64,000 bases of DNA from CAYUQT01 sp964596165 (GTDB taxonomy: Bacteria; Planctomycetota; Phycisphaerae; UBA1845; JAFGLZ01): assembly GCA_964596165.1 (NCBI GenBank), contig CAZQTW010000003.1:1-64000 (forward strand), written 5' to 3'. The position numbers were made by a program, and so were the translations under genes. The notes below the pieces were generated by a model, which searched no databases, was not told the DNA's origin, and worked only from the letters and a program-made list of their open reading frames with translations. This document shows positions 33,360-41,969 of the stretch, one piece after another. The first letter of the stretch is position 1. Each line of letters starts with the position of its first letter.

Positions 33360-35633
33360 CTAGTCCATGCCGGCCGACACGACCACCCGAAACCCGACGC
33401 CGCTGCCCCGGCCGTCGGGCGGGTTGCCGCTGCGACAAGCCGAACGGCAGTCCCCGGCACTACTGTACCAAGCACCGCCGCGCAACACACGGAGATCCTG
33501 ATTTCCGCCCACTGTCCAGGCGCTCTCGTCCGATGGTGCGCCTTCGTAGCTCTCGTGCCAAACATCCTGGCACCACTCCCAGACGTTTCCATGCATGTCG
33601 GACAGCCCCCAGGGATTCGCATGTCCCTCGGCGCCGACGGCGTGTGTTTCTCCACCGCTATTCTTGCCGAACCAAGCATGCTCACCCAGGTTCGACGGGT
33701 CTTCTCCGAACCAGTACCGTGTCTTCGTGTTCGCGCGACAGGCGTATTCCCACTCGGCCTCCGTGGGGAGTCGGACGTTCCGTCCCGTCGCTCTCGACAA
33801 GGCCCTGCAGAACTCCCGGGCGTCGAACCAGGTCACACGCTCCACTGGGCGCTTCGCCGCCTCTCGCGTGAAGAATGAGCGGTTCTCCTCCATCACAACG
33901 TCCCACGCCTCCTGTGTAACCGGCACGATGTCCATGAAAAACGGCTTGGTGATCCTGACTCGGTGCCTGGGCTTCTCGTCTCTTTCGGCCATATCGTCGC
34001 TGTCGCCCGAGCCCATCTGGAATTCGCCCGGTTTGATTTTGACAAGGTCCATCTTCACCTTGTCGTTCAGCACGATTTCAATGCCTTGTTTCGTCTCCTT
34101 GCATTTCGCTGTGAACGGCTTTGAGCGAATGGCCGGCTCGCTTGGCTCCTCCGTTGGGACTCGCGGCTTGGCCTCCGCCGTGGCCGCAGCCAAATGGATA
34201 TGGAAGTCAAGGACCTTGTCTTCCTTTACCTCTTCAAATCTTGGACTGGTCTTGAGAAGGAATCTCACCAATTCTTCTTGCTGGGTCGTTCTCTTTATGT
34301 CCCACCGCTCCAGAAGCTCTCGCAGCGGACCCCGCGCAAGCGCGGTGGAAGCCTCGTCCTCTTCGATCCCCGCCGTTTCCGCGGGAGCCCGGCCGTCCTT
34401 CGCTCCCAATTGCAGCGTGCACCGGCGCTCCAACTGTCTCAGCTTGGCGGCGTCCCGCGGAACTTCCGGCCACGAGAACTGAAGCAACTGAAGCTTGACC
34501 AGGAGCGGAAGGTCGATCGTGTCAACCGGGAGCTGCTGTTCCGACTTCTTTGCCTGTTCGGCCTTGGCGCGGGCCAGCAGCAGCGTGAACTCCATTAGCA
34601 TTACAAACCGCTTGGCCTGGCGAGGGTTGGCCCTCAAGCCCAGGAGGAGGGTCGTATTAATCTTCCGCCACGCGTTCGGATCGTGTTGCTTGATCCGTGC
34701 AAGCAGAGCCCCGTCGGGGATAAGCCGATCAACGAACTGCTCGGCGAGTTCGGGCATCATGCCCGGCAGCCGGATGGGAAGCTGGATGATCTTCTCGAGA
34801 TAACGTTGGCCGCTGAACTCAGACCCATCGGGCGGACCGGCCTCGGAGCGTTCGTGACGGTAGTGGTGGTGAACCGCGGACCCCACGACGCCGTCGTCGA
34901 CGCCCAGGACGTACACGCAGTGGGGATTCAGGAGTGTCAGTTTCAGGGCCTCCAACATACGAACGACATACTCGGGTTGGCAGCGATCAAGGTCGTCCAA
35001 GAAGACGACAAGCCGACCCCCGGTTTGTTTGCCGACGGCTTCCTCGACGGCGTTGGAATACTGTTCCTGGAAGACTTCGCTGAAGGACTTCTCGATAACG
35101 TCCGTCCCGAGGGACTTGATAATGGAACTCAACACATCACTCAGTCCGGCCTGCCCGGCTGTGAACGCGCGGGTTGCTCCCTCAGCGATCGCGATGCCCA
35201 GCCCCCTGAAGAAGTTCAAGGCTCGGCTTTCGGGCGCGATCCACTTGCGGCGCTCGGAGGTCTGAACGATCGCCCGGACCAAAGACAGCGCCGGAGCGTT
35301 CTCAAACTGGTACTGCCACGGGTCGAACCAGACAGTGCCGATGACCTGCTGGCGCATTTCCTCGGACAGTTCAACTGCGGCACCCTCCATCTGTCCATGT
35401 CCAGCGACCCACCCCTCCTTTTGGGGGGCTTCGGGATCCAATGCACACTGGATCATCCGCATGGTCGACGTCTTGCCCTCGCCCCAGGGTCCATAGATGC
35501 CGATGGTAAGCGGCGGCGTTCACGTCGGGGCAGCCTGGGCCACGGTCTGGACCAGCGTCCGACGGTCCAGGAAATCGCCGATCGTCCACTCGTCATTTCG
35601 AGGCCCAATGGGTATGGGGGACGTCTTCGCCAT
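33360..35633 (-). pseudogene. KAP-family P-loop NTPase fused to FGE-sulfatase domain, interrupted by in-frame TGA
   Basis: Read from ATG 35633 (MAKTSPIPIGPRNDEWTIGD; GGAG about ten bases upstream), the frame hits TGA at 35520-35522. It then continues without frame change into PPLTIGIYGPWGEGKTSTM, a KAP-type Walker A, and on for about 720 codons. Walker B is RLVVFLDDLDRCQPEYVV. A helical middle and an FGE-sulfatase domain follow (GEFQMGSGDS, RLPTEAEWEYACRA, SDMHGNVWEWCQDVWHESY). A single nonsense change (for example CGA to TGA) would explain the break. The first ATG after the stop lies beyond the P-loop lysine, so reinitiation could not restore the NTPase. The FGE end lacks the usual cysteine after GFR (GFRVVVS), so it is probably not a formylglycine-generating enzyme. 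Confidence 0.8.
33384..33476 (-). other. Putative diversity-generating-retroelement variable region (3' end of the KAP-FGE gene)
   Basis: The last 31 codons of the FGE domain before the tail run RGGAWYSSAGDCRSACRSGN then PPDGRGSGVGFR. The codons TAC, AGT, AGT, GAC, TGT, AGC, GGC, AAC, GAC, GGC, GGC, AGC and GGC all end in C or T and can each arise from AAC or AAT by changing one or both adenines. That is the expected result of adenine-directed mutagenesis at AAY codons. The position, at the extreme 3' end of a C-type-lectin-like FGE fold, is where DGR targets are diversified. No template repeat or reverse transcriptase was found in this window, so the claim rests on the codon pattern and position only. 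Confidence 0.4.
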
Positions 35634-35639
35634 GATGCC

Positions 35640-35960
35640 GGTCTCCTCGCTCGGTGTGCGTACGTAGCCTAATCTCGAAGTCCATGATTGACAACCCTCT
35701 TCGGGCTCACCCTGTTCGCACGCTCGCACGTACGTTGACGGACTGTTCGTGTTCCGAGGCGGGCCGTCCGGCCGGGCACGGCCACGGTCCGTCCCGCCCG
35801 CCTCGGCGGGGCTGTAGGCCGTGCCAGGGTGGCAGGCCGCCCGGTCGCCGTGGAGGGTCTTCGACCCCAAGACTGGGGTCGCAAGGGCGACGGCCTGGCT
35901 CAGTGGCAGTCAAGCCCCAAGGCTTCACGCATGACAGAACGCTGGCCTGCCGATTCCCGT
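35640..35960. other. Structured non-coding intergenic region
   Basis: This GC-rich gap holds several inverted repeats. GGCACGGCC (35775-35783) pairs with GGCCGTGCC (35817-35825) and encloses a smaller CCCGC-CTCG-GCGGG stem (35797-35810). Further on, CGACCCCA-AGAC-TGGGGTCG (35862-35881) is a perfect eight-base-pair hairpin with no T-tract. The nested arrangement suggests a structured repeat element or regulatory RNA rather than coding sequence. No open frame in the gap has a convincing coding character. Confidence 0.5.
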
Positions 35961-35970
35961 CAGGTATAAT
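35942..35970 (+). promoter_or_regulatory. Possible promoter for the UroD-family gene
   Basis: A perfect TATAAT lies at 35965-35970, about 53 bases before the ATG at 36023. The matching -35 position (CTGGCC, 17 bases upstream) is poor, so it would be a -10-driven promoter. Confidence 0.4.
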
Positions 35971-36022
35971 CCGCTCTCGTTCGTCAGGACCGACATCTCT
36001 TCGGCGGCAGGGCAGGTGATTC

Positions 36023-37150
36023 ATGGGCAAGGCGCAAGAGAAGATCCGGCGGTTGCGATTGGCGTTGTCACACCGCGAACCCGATCGCGTGCCGGTGGGG
36101 GAGTTCTTCTGGACCGGCTTCATGAAGCGGGCCAAAAAGAAATGGGGCGACGACTTCGATCCGTATCGGCACTTCGACTTGGACTACGTGGTGGTCAATC
36201 CGAATATGGACCCGCGTATTCGGCCGTTTGAGATCATCAAGCAGACCGAAACGGATGTCGTCCTGAAGACCGGGTTCGGGGCCGTGATCCGTCGGGCGGG
36301 CGAGTTGCCGATGCCGCACTTCGAGAGTTTCTCCGTGACCGCGCCGGAGGGGATGAAGGATTTCGGTTTTGACGATCCGGCCGATCGGCGGCGATTCTTC
36401 GAGGGAGGCGACGACCAGCTCAATTGTGTCGGCGACGCCCTCGCGCGCAACATCCCCTCGTGGGAAGACCGAATGAGGCCCTATCTCGAAGACTTCGCCG
36501 TCTTTGGCGGGATATGCGAGCCCTACGAATACCTTTGGCGGTGCATCGGCAGCGAGAACGCCCTCATGTGGATGGCCACCGATCCCGAGCTGTTCGCCGA
36601 CTTCGTCAATCGCGTGGGCGATTTTTTGTACGGGCTGGCTGTTGCTGAAATCGATGCGGGCAAGGGTCGGCTCTCGGGCATGTACATCTGGGGCGATGTG
36701 GCCTATCGACAGGGCATGCTGTTCGGCGCGCCGCGATGGCGCGAGTTGTTCAAGCCGCACGTGAAGCGATTACTCGATCTGTGCAGGTCTCACGGCCTGA
36801 TGACGATCTATCACGGTTGCGGCGATGCCCGGCAGATCTTCGACGACCTGGTGGAGATGGGTCTCGACGGCTACAACCCCCTCGAGGCCAAGGCGGGCTT
36901 GGACGTGGTTGAACTCAAGAAGACGTATGCCGGCAGGCTGGCGTTTGTGGGCAATGTCGACGTTCGCGTCTTCGAGACGGGCAATCCGGAGGCGATCCGG
37001 CGAGAGGTGCTGTACAAACTGACCGCGGCCAAGGGCGGTGGTTGGGTGTATCAGTCGGACCATTCCGTCAGCAGCGAGGTTTCACCGGAGAGCTACGAGC
37101 TGGGGATCAGGACGTTGCGAGAGCACGGCAACTACCCGCTCCGCCTATAG
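36023..37150 (+). CDS. Uroporphyrinogen-decarboxylase-family protein (methyltransferase-like), copy 1
   Basis: 375 residues, ATG preceded by GGCAGGTG. It begins RLRLALSHREPDRVPVGEF, the usual N-terminus of UroD/MtaA-superfamily proteins. The motif YHGCGD, of the His-x-Cys-Gly type near residue 267, matches the zinc site of the cobalamin-dependent methyltransferase branch, not haem biosynthetic HemE. It shares its neighbourhood with a second UroD-family gene (37671) and an L-rhamnose mutarotase. A role in methoxy-sugar demethylation or a related step of carbohydrate breakdown is a reasonable guess, but not shown. Confidence 0.85.
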   Translation: MGKAQEKIRRLRLALSHREPDRVPVGEFFWTGFMKRAKKKWGDDFDPYRHFDLDYVVVNPNMDPRIRPFEIIKQTETDVVLKTGFGAVIRRAGELPMPHFESFSVTAPEGMKDFGFDDPADRRRFFEGGDDQLNCVGDALARNIPSWEDRMRPYLEDFAVFGGICEPYEYLWRCIGSENALMWMATDPELFADFVNRVGDFLYGLAVAEIDAGKGRLSGMYIWGDVAYRQGMLFGAPRWRELFKPHVKRLLDLCRSHGLMTIYHGCGDARQIFDDLVEMGLDGYNPLEAKAGLDVVELKKTYAGRLAFVGNVDVRVFETGNPEAIRREVLYKLTAAKGGGWVYQSDHSVSSEVSPESYELGIRTLREHGNYPLRL

Positions 37151-37245
37151 CCATCACGGCATCGAGGCGGTCCCGGGCCGCGTCGGTCCGGGTTCGGTCG
37201 TGGGCACGATCGGTTTGCCGTTCAGGATGCCGAAGGGGTGCGTCT

Positions 37246-37569
37246 ATGAAGCGATATGGAATGGTCGTCAAGGTTCGGCCGGAGAAGCTGGAAGAATACA
37301 AGAGACTTCACGCGGCGGTCTGGCCCGGCGTTCTGGACATGATTCGCAAGTGCCATATCAGGAACTATTCGATCTATCTGAAGGACGACTACCTTTTCAG
37401 CTACTTTGAGTATACGGGCGGGGACTTCGACGCCGACATGGCCAAGATGGCTGCCGACCCCGTGACGCAGAAATGGTGGGACGTGTGCAAGCCGTGCCAT
37501 GAGCCGTTACCTACGCGGGCCGAGGGCGAGTGGTGGGCGAACATGGAGGAGATTTTCCACTGCGATTGA
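37246..37569 (+). CDS. L-rhamnose mutarotase-like protein
   Basis: 107 residues from ATG 37246, preceded by AAGGGG. The length and layout match L-rhamnose mutarotases: MKRYGMVVKVRPEKLEEYKR with the YKRLHAAVWPGVLDMIRKC segment carrying the catalytic His, then NYSIYLKDDYLFSYFEY and a C-terminal WW...MEEIFHCD. It interconverts the alpha and beta anomers of L-rhamnose. Position between two UroD-family genes and within reach of the GH78-type rhamnosidase supports a rhamnose pathway, although isomerase, kinase and aldolase genes are not in the window. Confidence 0.88.
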   Translation: MKRYGMVVKVRPEKLEEYKRLHAAVWPGVLDMIRKCHIRNYSIYLKDDYLFSYFEYTGGDFDADMAKMAADPVTQKWWDVCKPCHEPLPTRAEGEWWANMEEIFHCD

Positions 37570-37670
37570 CGGGGCGAGCTTCTCGCGTGTGGACGCGGGG
37601 CCGAGCCGGAACCGAACACGAGCGCCGAGGGGGCGCGATAACGGGGGACGTGCTTCTCAAGGCGGGAATC

Positions 37671-38837
37671 ATGCACAAAGAGACGATGACATCGCGTGAG
37701 CGGTTGCTGAGGGCGTTGAACCACGAGGAGCCGGACCGAGTGCCGATCGACCTGGGCGGCAATCAGACCGGCATCCACAAGTTCGCCTACCAGGGGCTGA
37801 TCGAGCACCTGGGGATCCAGGACGAACCGACGATCATGGACGCGGTGCAGCAGCTTGCCCAACCGTGCGAGGCCGTTCTTCAACGACTGCACGTGGACAC
37901 GCGATACGTGGCGGCGGGCGCGGCGGCCGATTGGAAGGGGGGTATCGTCAAGCGTCAGCGAGACGGTCGCTTGTGGCACGATCTGACCGACGAGTTCGGG
38001 GTGACGTGGTCGATGCCCGACGATCAGCCGTACTTCATGGACATTTCGCACCATCCGCTGGCTCAGGCGACGATCGACGACATTCGCGATTACCCGTGGC
38101 CCAAGGGGGGCGATGCGGGACGATTTGTCGGCCTGCGCGATCGAGCCCTGACGTTGAAGAAGGAGACGCCCTACGCCGTGGTGAGCGGTATCTCGGGCGT
38201 CGTGTACGAGATCTGTTGGTACATGCGAGGGCTGGAGACCTGGTTCATGGACATGCTGACGCAGCCCGAATTCTGCGAGGCGATGTTGGATCAGACGCTC
38301 GCGTTCTGGATGGACTGGTTCCGGGTCTTCCTGGACGAAGTCGGCGATGTGGTCGACGTGATCATGATCGGCGACGACCTCGCCGGCCAGGGCGGCCCGC
38401 TGTTCCAGCCGTCGTTCTACCGAAGCGTGGTCAAGCCTCGTCACAAGCAGCTCGTCCAGTACATTCGGTCGCGCACGCGGGCGAAGATCTGGTATCACAC
38501 GTGTGGAGCGTGTCAGGAGTACATCCCCGATCTGATCGACAACGGGATCGACATTCTGAACCCGGTGCAGATCAGCGCCACGGGTATGGACCCCGCGCAG
38601 CTTAAGCTTCGATTCGGCAAGACGTTGACGTTTTGGGGAGGCGCGATCGATGCTCAGCACGTCTTGCCGACCGCCGCGCCGGACGTGGTTCGCGAGCACG
38701 TCCGGCGAAACCTGGAGACGTGGAAGCCCGGGGGCGGATATGTCTTCAACAACGTTCACAACATCCAGGCCGGCGTTCCTGCCGGCAACATTGTTGCGAT
38801 GTACGAGGCCGCCTATGAGCATGGCTTCTACGGTTAG
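37671..38837 (+). CDS. Uroporphyrinogen-decarboxylase-family protein (methyltransferase-like), copy 2
   Basis: 388 residues from ATG 37671 (MHKETMTSRERLLRALNHEE). The typical TSRERLLRALNHEEPDRVP start is followed by a His-x-Cys motif (IWYHTCGACQEYI) that fits the zinc-binding methyltransferase branch, as in the copy at 36023. The remainder (GGAIDAQHVLPTAAPDVVRE, KPGGGYVFNNVHNIQAGVP) is standard for this family. The two copies differ in length and sequence, so they may form a heterodimer or act on different methyl donors. Co-orientation with the mutarotase suggests one operon. Confidence 0.85.
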   Translation: MHKETMTSRERLLRALNHEEPDRVPIDLGGNQTGIHKFAYQGLIEHLGIQDEPTIMDAVQQLAQPCEAVLQRLHVDTRYVAAGAAADWKGGIVKRQRDGRLWHDLTDEFGVTWSMPDDQPYFMDISHHPLAQATIDDIRDYPWPKGGDAGRFVGLRDRALTLKKETPYAVVSGISGVVYEICWYMRGLETWFMDMLTQPEFCEAMLDQTLAFWMDWFRVFLDEVGDVVDVIMIGDDLAGQGGPLFQPSFYRSVVKPRHKQLVQYIRSRTRAKIWYHTCGACQEYIPDLIDNGIDILNPVQISATGMDPAQLKLRFGKTLTFWGGAIDAQHVLPTAAPDVVREHVRRNLETWKPGGGYVFNNVHNIQAGVPAGNIVAMYEAAYEHGFYG

Positions 38838-38884
38838 GTGCCGGTCACCGGATGAAAGGTGTCGCGGAAAACTCCCGAAAGCTG

Positions 38885-38914
38885 TTGCTACCGACATTGC
38901 GTAGGTGATATACT
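38885..38914 (+). promoter_or_regulatory. Promoter of rpsA (TTGCTA-18-TATACT, extended -10)
   Basis: TTGCTA at 38885-38890 and TATACT at 38909-38914 are separated by 18 bases, and TG lies one base upstream of the -10 (TGnTATACT). Transcription would start near 38921, giving a leader of about 137 bases before the rpsA ATG. Confidence 0.6.
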
Positions 38915-38938
38915 TTTTGCTTGCCCCATTCGGGTTCA

Positions 38939-38967
38939 GCGCAGGGTGGTCTTGCGCCCGGTGGGCG
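38939..38967 (+). promoter_or_regulatory. Hairpins in the rpsA leader
   Basis: Two overlapping alternatives form: GCGCA (38939-38943) with TGCGC (38953-38957), and CGCCC (38955-38959) with GGGCG (38963-38967). They are mutually exclusive, since both use bases 38955-38957. Such a structured leader could serve autoregulation by ribosomal protein S1, which is known in other bacteria but not demonstrated here. Confidence 0.35.
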
Positions 38968-39057
38968 AGGGTCTTAGTGAATCTGACAGCTAGACCATTC
39001 GATGCCCAGTCGTTCCTCGGGCGCGCAGAAATCAGTTCATACATTTCGAAGAGTAGC

Positions 39058-40887
39058 ATGGTAGACCAGAATTTGATCAATGAGTTGGACGTTGCCGAAG
39101 AGGTTCTCGATCGTGAGTTGGCGGCCGCCTTCGGCGAGGGGGCCAAGTGGGACAACATCACCGCGGAAATCGACAAGGCCGTCAGTCAGTTCCAGCCGAA
39201 CAACGTTTTGACGGGTCGCATCGTCAACATTGTCGGTGACGACGTGGTGGTGGACGTCGGTCTGAAGAGCGAGGGTGTGGTCAGTCGTTACGAGTTCGAT
39301 GATCCGTCCGCGATTGATGTCGGCGACGAGATTAAGGTGTGGCTCGAGACGGTGGAAAGCGACAGCGGCTTGGTCGTGCTATCCAAGCGCAAGGCCGACC
39401 GTATTCTGAACTGGCAACGAATCATCGAGACCAGCAAGGAAGGGGACGTGGTCAAGGGCAAGGTCACCCGCAAGATCAAGGGCGGTCTTCTGGTGGACAT
39501 CGGCGTGCCCGTTTTTCTGCCGGCCAGCCAGGTTGACACCCGTCGGCCGGGCGACATCAGCGAGTTTATCGGCAAGGAGATTGAGGCCAAGATCCTCAAG
39601 ATTGATACGGATCGGCGGAACATTGTCATCAGTCGTCGGAAGCTCATCGAGGAGCAACGAGCCGAGCAGAAGGCCACGCTGTTGTCCGAGATCGCCCCGG
39701 GTCAGATTCGCAAGGGCATTGTGAAGAATATCGCCGAGTTCGGCGCCTTCATCGATTTGGGCGGGATCGACGGTCTGCTGCACATTACCGACATGAGCTG
39801 GGACCGGATCGGCCATCCGAGCGAGATGCTCCGGATCGACGATCGCATCGAAGTGAAAGTTCTCAATGTCGACAAGGACAAGGAGAAGATCGCGCTCGGT
39901 CTCAAGCAGCTCAAGGAGAACCCGTGGGAGAACATCGAGCAGCGATACCCGGTGGGCGCGAGGGTCAAGGGTTCCGTTGTGAACATCATGAACTACGGGG
40001 CCTTTGTGAAGCTCGAGGCAGGCGTTGAAGGTCTCGTCCACATCAGCGAGATGTCGTGGACTCGGCGGATCAACCATCCGTCCGAGATGATCAACGTGGG
40101 CGATGAGATTGAAGTGGTGGTTCTGGAGATCAACAAGCAGAAGCAGGAAATCTCGCTGGGCATGAAGCAGACCGAGACGAATCCGTGGACCCGGGTGGCC
40201 GAGAAGTACCCGCCGAACACGATCATTGAAGGTCGGGTCCGCAATCTGGCGAACTACGGCGCCTTTGTGGAAATCGAAGAAGGCATCGACGGGTTGCTGC
40301 ACGTTTCGGACATGAGTTGGACCAAGAAGATCGGTCATCCCAGTGAGGTCGTCAAGAAGGGCGACAAGGTTCGTTGCGTGGTCCTCGCGGTCGATCAGGA
40401 GAAGATGCGCGTGGCGCTCGGTCTCAAACAACTCCACGAGGATCCGTGGTTGCGTGCGGTTCCCGAGAAGTATCAGTCGGGGATGATCGTTCGCGGCAAG
40501 GTGACCAAGATCACGAACTTCGGCGTGTTTGTCGAACTCGAGCCCGATCTTGAAGGTCTTCTTCACGTATCGGAGTTGGCCGACCACAAGGTGGATGATC
40601 CGCACTCGGTGGTCAAGATCGGGGATGAGATCGAGGTCAAGATCCTTCGCGTCGACGTGGCGGACCGTAAGATCGGGTTGAGCAAGAAACGGGCGGAATG
40701 GGCGGCGGCCACGGAGGAGGGCGAAGACGCGCATCGCGTCGGAGGTAGAGTAAGACCTCGTCGGGGCGGTCTGCATGGGGCCGGTGCGGAAGGCAGCAAT
40801 GTGATCGATGAGCAGTTGTTCTTCAAGCCGGCGAAGACCGAGGACATTCCCGAGGAGGAGCAGGCGTCGGACTCCCCCGAGCAGTAA
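39058..40887 (+). CDS. rpsA: 30S ribosomal protein S1
   Basis: 609 residues from ATG 39058 (MVDQNLINELDVAEEVLDRE) with GAAGAG upstream; earlier in-frame codons belong to the leader. Six S1 (OB-fold) domains are visible, each with the G.V.....G.FV......G..H.S pattern: for example TGRIVNIVGDDVVVDVGLKS, KGKVTRKIKGGLLVDIGVPV and RGKVTKITNFGVFVELEPDL. A basic and glycine-rich linker leads to an acidic C-terminal tail (KTEDIPEEEQASDSPEQ). Protein S1 helps bind and unfold mRNA on the ribosome. The sigma factor gene follows in the same direction, so the two may be co-regulated. Confidence 0.97.
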   Translation: MVDQNLINELDVAEEVLDRELAAAFGEGAKWDNITAEIDKAVSQFQPNNVLTGRIVNIVGDDVVVDVGLKSEGVVSRYEFDDPSAIDVGDEIKVWLETVESDSGLVVLSKRKADRILNWQRIIETSKEGDVVKGKVTRKIKGGLLVDIGVPVFLPASQVDTRRPGDISEFIGKEIEAKILKIDTDRRNIVISRRKLIEEQRAEQKATLLSEIAPGQIRKGIVKNIAEFGAFIDLGGIDGLLHITDMSWDRIGHPSEMLRIDDRIEVKVLNVDKDKEKIALGLKQLKENPWENIEQRYPVGARVKGSVVNIMNYGAFVKLEAGVEGLVHISEMSWTRRINHPSEMINVGDEIEVVVLEINKQKQEISLGMKQTETNPWTRVAEKYPPNTIIEGRVRNLANYGAFVEIEEGIDGLLHVSDMSWTKKIGHPSEVVKKGDKVRCVVLAVDQEKMRVALGLKQLHEDPWLRAVPEKYQSGMIVRGKVTKITNFGVFVELEPDLEGLLHVSELADHKVDDPHSVVKIGDEIEVKILRVDVADRKIGLSKKRAEWAAATEEGEDAHRVGGRVRPRRGGLHGAGAEGSNVIDEQLFFKPAKTEDIPEEEQASDSPEQ

Positions 40888-41061
40888 GAACCACGAAATC
40901 CCGGGCATGGACAGGGCTTGATAAGCCGGGCACCGCGTGCGGTGGCCTGCGATCGGGCGGATGGCGAAGGGTGCGGCGAGCCGTTTGTGGCCACCGGCGT
41001 GGACAACGCCACCCGATCCGAATGCGTCGGTTGCGTGCACGATCTCTCGCCGAAAAGGGCT

Positions 41062-41946
41062 GTGCGTGACGCTGTGGAATCCGGACTTCAGGTTTATCTG
41101 AGACAGATCAACGAGGCCCCCTTGCTGAGCGCCGAGGAGGAGCGGGACCTCGCCCTTCGCATCCGCGCCGCGCAGGAGGCGGATGAGAAGTTCCGCTGCG
41201 GCGAGATCTCGTTGGGGGAGAAGAGCCGTCTTGAGGATGCGGCCAATGCAGCTCGGGAGCAGATGATCCGGAGCAATCTGCGTCTCGTGGTCAACATCGC
41301 CAAGAACTACTCCAGTCGCGGGATGCCGCTGGCCGACATCATCGAAGAGGGCAATTTGGGGCTGCTGCGGGCCGTGGAGGGGTTCGATCCCGATCAGGGT
41401 AGTCGTTTCAGCACCTATGCCTCATGGTGGATCAAACAGGCGATTCGGCGGGCGCTGATCAATTCGGTGCAGCCCATTCACATCCCGGCTTACATGGTGG
41501 AGGAAATCGCCAAGTGGAAACAGGCCTCGGCCGAACTCGAGGAGAAACTCGGACGGGCCCCGACGATGCAGGAGATGGCCGAGTACCTGAAGATCCCCGA
41601 GCGGAAGGTGCGCATCATCAAGCGGGCCGTCAAGGCGTTTGGCTCGCCGACCCAGTCGGGCAATGCCGATGCGGAATTCACCCTGAGCGAGATGCTGGCC
41701 GATGAGAAGACACCGGCGCCCGAACAAGCCCTGTTCTCCGAGATGGAGGCAACCACCATCCAGCGTCTTCTGGACCAGATCGACGAGCGTGAGGCAACGA
41801 TTCTCCGGCTTCGATTCGGTTTGGATAACCGCGAACCGATGACGCTGAAGGAAATCGGCGAAAAGATCGGCCTGACCCGCGAACGGGTCAGACAGATCGA
41901 GCATGAAGCACTGGCCAAGCTAAACGCGTTGTTCGAACAGGAGTAG
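41062..41946 (+). CDS. Primary-type sigma-70 RNA polymerase sigma factor
   Basis: 294 residues if started at GTG 41062 (MRDAVESGLQVYLRQINEAP), which follows AAAAGG closely and begins at region 1.2. Upstream in-frame TTG 40918 or GTG 40999 would add up to 48 residues rich in cysteine and are less convincing. Region 2 (FSTYASWWIKQAIRRAL), region 3 and region 4 with its helix-turn-helix (MTLKEIGEKIGLTRERVRQI) are all intact. There is no region 1.1. It is shorter than E. coli RpoD, as is common in planctomycetes, so it may be the main sigma factor or a close paralogue; rpoD/sigA is not assigned. Confidence 0.93.
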   Translation: MRDAVESGLQVYLRQINEAPLLSAEEERDLALRIRAAQEADEKFRCGEISLGEKSRLEDAANAAREQMIRSNLRLVVNIAKNYSSRGMPLADIIEEGNLGLLRAVEGFDPDQGSRFSTYASWWIKQAIRRALINSVQPIHIPAYMVEEIAKWKQASAELEEKLGRAPTMQEMAEYLKIPERKVRIIKRAVKAFGSPTQSGNADAEFTLSEMLADEKTPAPEQALFSEMEATTIQRLLDQIDEREATILRLRFGLDNREPMTLKEIGEKIGLTRERVRQIEHEALAKLNALFEQE

Positions 41947-41969
41947 TAGGCCTTTGCCTCTCTCCCATT

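Noticed and set aside
32585..36022. Reverse transcriptase or template repeat for a DGR
   Set aside because: No YxDD-type reverse transcriptase frame and no adenine-rich near-copy of the putative variable region are present in the window.
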